DNA of 64,000 bases from Brenneria bubanii (GTDB taxonomy: Bacteria; Pseudomonadota; Gammaproteobacteria; Enterobacterales; Enterobacteriaceae), in the NCBI RefSeq assembly GCF_022378355.1, contig NZ_JAKMAJ010000001.1, forward strand, positions 186,001-250,000. The letters are read 5' to 3'. The position numbers were made by a program, and so were the translations under genes. Below the pieces are notes generated by a model. The model did not search any database. It saw nothing but the letters and a program-made list of their open reading frames with translations, and was not told where the DNA came from. Numbering within the stretch: position 1 is the stretch's first letter; every line of letters starts with the position of its first letter. Below, piece after piece: positions 61,204-64,000 of this stretch.

Positions 61204-61846
61204 TCTAAACGTAATTATTGCCGACGATCATCCCATTGTCCTTTTTGGCATTAGAAAGTCGCTTGAACAAATTGAATGGGTCAATGTGGTCGGTGAATTT
61301 GAAGACTCAACAGCGCTGATCAATAACCTGCCTAAATTAGACGTTAACGTGTTAATTACCGATTTGTCCATGCCGGGCGATAAATACGGCGACGGCATCA
61401 CGTTAATTAAATACATTAAGCGCCATTTCCCACATCTTTCTATTATTGTTCTGACCATGAACAATAACCCGGCGATTCTGAGCGCGGTATTGGACTTGGA
61501 TATTGAGGGCATTGTTCTCAAACAGGGCGCGCCGACCGACTTGCCTAAAGCATTGGCCGCATTGCAGAAAGGCAAAAAATTCACGCCGGACAGCGTATCC
61601 AAAGTGTTGGAAAAAATCAGCGCCGGCGGCTATGGCGACAAGCGCCTGTCGCCGAAGGAAAGCGAAGTCTTGCGCCTATTCGCCGAAGGCTTTCTGGTAA
61701 CGGAAATCGCCAAAAAACTTAACCGCAGTATCAAGACCATCAGCAGCCAGAAAAAATCCGCCATGACTAAACTGGGTGTGGATAACGATATCGCCCTGCT
61801 GAATTATCTCTCCTCCGTTAACGGCAATGGCTCGCAAATAGATTAA
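61196..61846 (+). CDS. rcsB: RcsB, response regulator
   Basis: 216 residues, identical in length to E. coli. Receiver domain with phospho-acceptor Asp56 (ITDLSMPG) and acidic pocket DDH at 10-12; LuxR-type HTH (LSPKESEVLRLFAEGFLVTEIAKKL). It controls capsule, motility and, in plant pathogens, virulence genes. The start lies inside the rcsD end. Confidence 0.98.
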   Translation: MSNLNVIIADDHPIVLFGIRKSLEQIEWVNVVGEFEDSTALINNLPKLDVNVLITDLSMPGDKYGDGITLIKYIKRHFPHLSIIVLTMNNNPAILSAVLDLDIEGIVLKQGAPTDLPKALAALQKGKKFTPDSVSKVLEKISAGGYGDKRLSPKESEVLRLFAEGFLVTEIAKKLNRSIKTISSQKKSAMTKLGVDNDIALLNYLSSVNGNGSQID

Positions 61847-61864
61847 TGCCTAATGCCGTTTCAA

Positions 61865-61892
61865 CGTCATGCCCACGCTTGCGGGCATGACG
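61865..61892. terminator. bidirectional hairpin between rcsB and rcsC
   Basis: Perfect 10-bp stem CGTCATGCCC / GGGCATGACG with an 8-base loop that can extend the stem (CGC-TT-GCG). No long T-run. It separates the convergent rcsB and rcsC stops. Confidence 0.65.
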
Positions 61893-61931
61893 CCGCGTTT
61901 CAGCCTCTCTTCGCCGCAGACTTATTTCGAC

Positions 61932-64000
61932 TCAGCTTTCTGCCGTTTCCGCCTTTTCCCGCGATTGACGGACTAAATTGCTGTAGTAGGACAAACTCTG
62001 TTGCAGCGTATCCAGCGTCACGGGTTTAGATAAACAGTTATCCATTCCTGACTCTAAACAGCGCTGCCGCTCTTCCGCCAGCGCATTGGCCGTCACGCCG
62101 ATAACCGGGAAATTCTGCCCAAGCTCGCGTAACCGTTGGGTTAAGCGGTAGCCATCCATATTCGGCATATTGACGTCCGTCAGGACAATATCAATTTGGT
62201 TCTTGGCCAATACGCTGAGCGCATCGATACCGTCATTGGCCGTCACCACCTTATAACCCAGCGAGCCAAGCTGGTCGGCCAATAGGCGGCGGTTGATCGG
62301 ATGGTCATCCACCACCAGAATCATCATGTCGCCGTTTTCAATGCTGCTATAGTTGCTCAACGGCGCCGAAAGGGCGTAATGGGATGAATCATTGGCGTCG
62401 GGCCGGTAAATCTTTTCCAGCAAATTAGGCAGGTATTGCGGCGTAGAGGTACTCTGCACCCAGCGTCCCGGGCTGACTTCCTGCGCAGACCCGGTATGCG
62501 AACCGCTAATGACAATAAACGCCCGCGCCTCAAACTGCTGCAAAACCGCGTAATCGCTAATGACCACGTCATCGCGGCCAATCGTTTGGTGCTGATAGCG
62601 GCAAGCCTGCATCCCATGCGCCGGCAAGAACGTAAGCAGATAAGACTCCATGCGCGCATTACGCACCATCAGCCAGCATGTTTTCCCCTGCAAACTGGCA
62701 TTGATCGGCACCTGCGCATAACAAGCCTGATAGAGCGGGATCCGCACGCCAAATTGGCTTCCCAGTCCCGGATCGGATTCAATAGAAATATCGCCATCCA
62801 TCAGGTTGACCAGTTTCTCGCAAATGGCCAATCCAAGCCCGGTTCCCTGAAAATGGCGCTGAACGCCGCTGCCCGCCTGAAAGAACGGATCGAATAACTT
62901 AACGGTTTCTCTTGAGGGGATCCCCACGCCGGTATCGCGCACCACAAACTCCAGATAACCGTCACGGCAGGCGACCTGGAAAATAATGCATCCCGTATCG
63001 GTAAACTTGATGGCATTGCTCAACAGATTAGAAAGCACCTGCTGCAGTCGCACCGGATCGCCCGACAAACTCACCGGCACATTGGGATCAATAAAACAGT
63101 ACAGCGTCAGGCGTTTTTTCACCACCAGCGGTAAATAGTTGCTGGATATATGACTAATCACCTCATGGGGGGCAAACTCACAGGGTTCGATTTTTAACTG
63201 TTCAGACTCGATCTTAGAGAAGTCGAGAATATCGCTGATAATCTTCAACAATAGCGAAGATGAATTATTCATTGCCGACACCAGACGATTGGCATCCTTG
63301 GGCAACGCCTTGGTGCGTAATAAATCCAGATTGCCGATAATGCCGTACAGCGGCGTACGCAGTTCGTGGCTGACCGTCGCCAGGAACATCGATTTCGACT
63401 GGCTCGCCTGCTCCGCGGCATTGGCCATATCCTGTAACGACTCTTCCATTTTGACGCGGGAACTGACATCCAGCAGCACGCAGATCGCCACATTCTCATT
63501 GCGATACCGGGAGTGGACGAAGCTGATTTGCAGATGATGGTTGCGGCTGGTCATCACATCGACAAACTTGGACTGCTGCTCGCAAATAATACGGGTAATA
63601 CGCAGACGATCCTCGTGCGTCAGTAAATTCAGGTAGTTGTGCGCGAGCTCGTTGCTCAGAATATTCGTTCCGTCATTGATGCGCAGAATGCAAATGCCAA
63701 CCGGGGCGGAAGCCACGATCTTACGGTTAAATTGTTCGTTTTCTTCCAGCTGGAAGGCATTAACTTCGGCCGGCACCAGCATTTTCCGCTCGAAGAACCA
63801 GGTCAGCATAAACAGCAGGATCGCTGACAGGGTATTAAGAATAACCATATTAATGATCAGCGGACCAATATGAGACAGCAGAACTTTTACCGGCAGTGAA
63901 TAAATGATGCTGAACGAGGTAGGCACCAGATTCTTTTTCAGAATGATTTCATCGTAACCATTTACATAGCCGAAAAAGTTGTGCTCGACGGGATAGCTAT
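61932..64000 (-). CDS. rcsC: RcsC, hybrid sensor kinase (5' end beyond window)
   Basis: The last about 688 residues of an expected 950. In order: end of the periplasmic domain (FFGYVNGYDEIIL), second TM (NMVILNTLSAILLFML), PAS-like linker, kinase with ATVSHELRTPLYG phospho-His, N/G boxes (NLLSNAIKFTD, DTGVGIP, GTGLGLAI), the ABL domain, and a receiver with Asp in IVLTDVNMPNMDG. The frame stays open to base 64000; a GTG at 63926 is internal. It senses envelope stress through RcsF/IgaA. Confidence 0.96.
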   Translation of the reverse strand, partial: SYPVEHNFFGYVNGYDEIILKKNLVPTSFSIIYSLPVKVLLSHIGPLIINMVILNTLSAILLFMLTWFFERKMLVPAEVNAFQLEENEQFNRKIVASAPVGICILRINDGTNILSNELAHNYLNLLTHEDRLRITRIICEQQSKFVDVMTSRNHHLQISFVHSRYRNENVAICVLLDVSSRVKMEESLQDMANAAEQASQSKSMFLATVSHELRTPLYGIIGNLDLLRTKALPKDANRLVSAMNNSSSLLLKIISDILDFSKIESEQLKIEPCEFAPHEVISHISSNYLPLVVKKRLTLYCFIDPNVPVSLSGDPVRLQQVLSNLLSNAIKFTDTGCIIFQVACRDGYLEFVVRDTGVGIPSRETVKLFDPFFQAGSGVQRHFQGTGLGLAICEKLVNLMDGDISIESDPGLGSQFGVRIPLYQACYAQVPINASLQGKTCWLMVRNARMESYLLTFLPAHGMQACRYQHQTIGRDDVVISDYAVLQQFEARAFIVISGSHTGSAQEVSPGRWVQSTSTPQYLPNLLEKIYRPDANDSSHYALSAPLSNYSSIENGDMMILVVDDHPINRRLLADQLGSLGYKVVTANDGIDALSVLAKNQIDIVLTDVNMPNMDGYRLTQRLRELGQNFPVIGVTANALAEERQRCLESGMDNCLSKPVTLDTLQQSLSYYSNLVRQSREKAETAES

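Overview
The window is chromosomal DNA of a Gram-negative gammaproteobacterium of the order Enterobacterales. Almost every protein is close to its Escherichia coli counterpart in length and motifs, and several gene blocks keep E. coli order. The mix of neighbours (an M15 peptidase between dapE and ypfN, a clade 3-type catalase beside yfaZ, an intact Rcs phosphorelay, dispersed intergenic palindromes) suggests the plant-associated Pectobacteriaceae (Brenneria, Lonsdalea, Dickeya, Pectobacterium) or a near relative. That placement is an inference from gene content; species cannot be read off directly. No tRNA, rRNA, CRISPR array, IS element or prophage was seen.

Layout. 0-0.9 kb: the C-terminal end of a ToxR/CadC-like membrane regulator overlapping a FidL-like membrane protein gene. 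1-16.4 kb: cell envelope and lipoate block, ybeL(-), leuS-lptE-holA-nadD, rsfS-rlmH-mrdA-mrdB-rlpA, dacA, ybeD, lipB, lipA, then tatE(-) and cspE(-). 16.6-20.1 kb: an amino-acid racemase family gene, the 20-residue ypfM(-), and yffB-dapE-M15 peptidase-ypfN. 20.3-26.6 kb (minus strand): dapA-bamC-purC, a DUF441 membrane protein, tmcA and a broken ypfH. 26.6-30 kb: a 72-bp tandem repeat, then gcvR-bcp, bepA and yfgD. 30-35 kb: hda(-), upp-uraA(-), and purMN behind a perfect PurR operator core. 35-39.5 kb: an accessory island with a Fur-box-controlled periplasmic binding protein and TonB-dependent siderophore receptor, a lipoprotein, and a very A/T-rich gap. 39.5-46 kb: speG, ybbPA(-)/tesA-ybbO-ybbN. 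46-57 kb: yfaY(-), yfaZ(-), a catalase, and the menaquinone cluster menF / menD-H-B-C-E (-). 57.3-64 kb: an MFS exporter, rcsD-rcsB, and convergent rcsC running off the right edge.

How the genes work together. The rsfS-dacA block builds and shapes the peptidoglycan wall (PBP2-RodA elongasome, RlpA lytic transglycosylase, PBP5). lptE, bamC and bepA serve outer-membrane assembly, and RcsC-RcsD-RcsB monitors envelope damage. dapA and dapE supply lysine and meso-diaminopimelate. lipB/lipA make protein-bound lipoate. purC, purM and purN together with upp/uraA handle purine synthesis and uracil salvage. The men genes make menaquinone for anaerobic respiration.

Most of the window is ordinary core genome. 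The parts that stand out are the 24-codon-period repeat between dapA and gcvR, at least four copies of a small palindromic element, the degraded ypfH, the two-gene siderophore uptake island, the tiny ypfM gene, a conserved CTG start for hda, and the antisense-overlapping 5' ends of ybbA and tesA.
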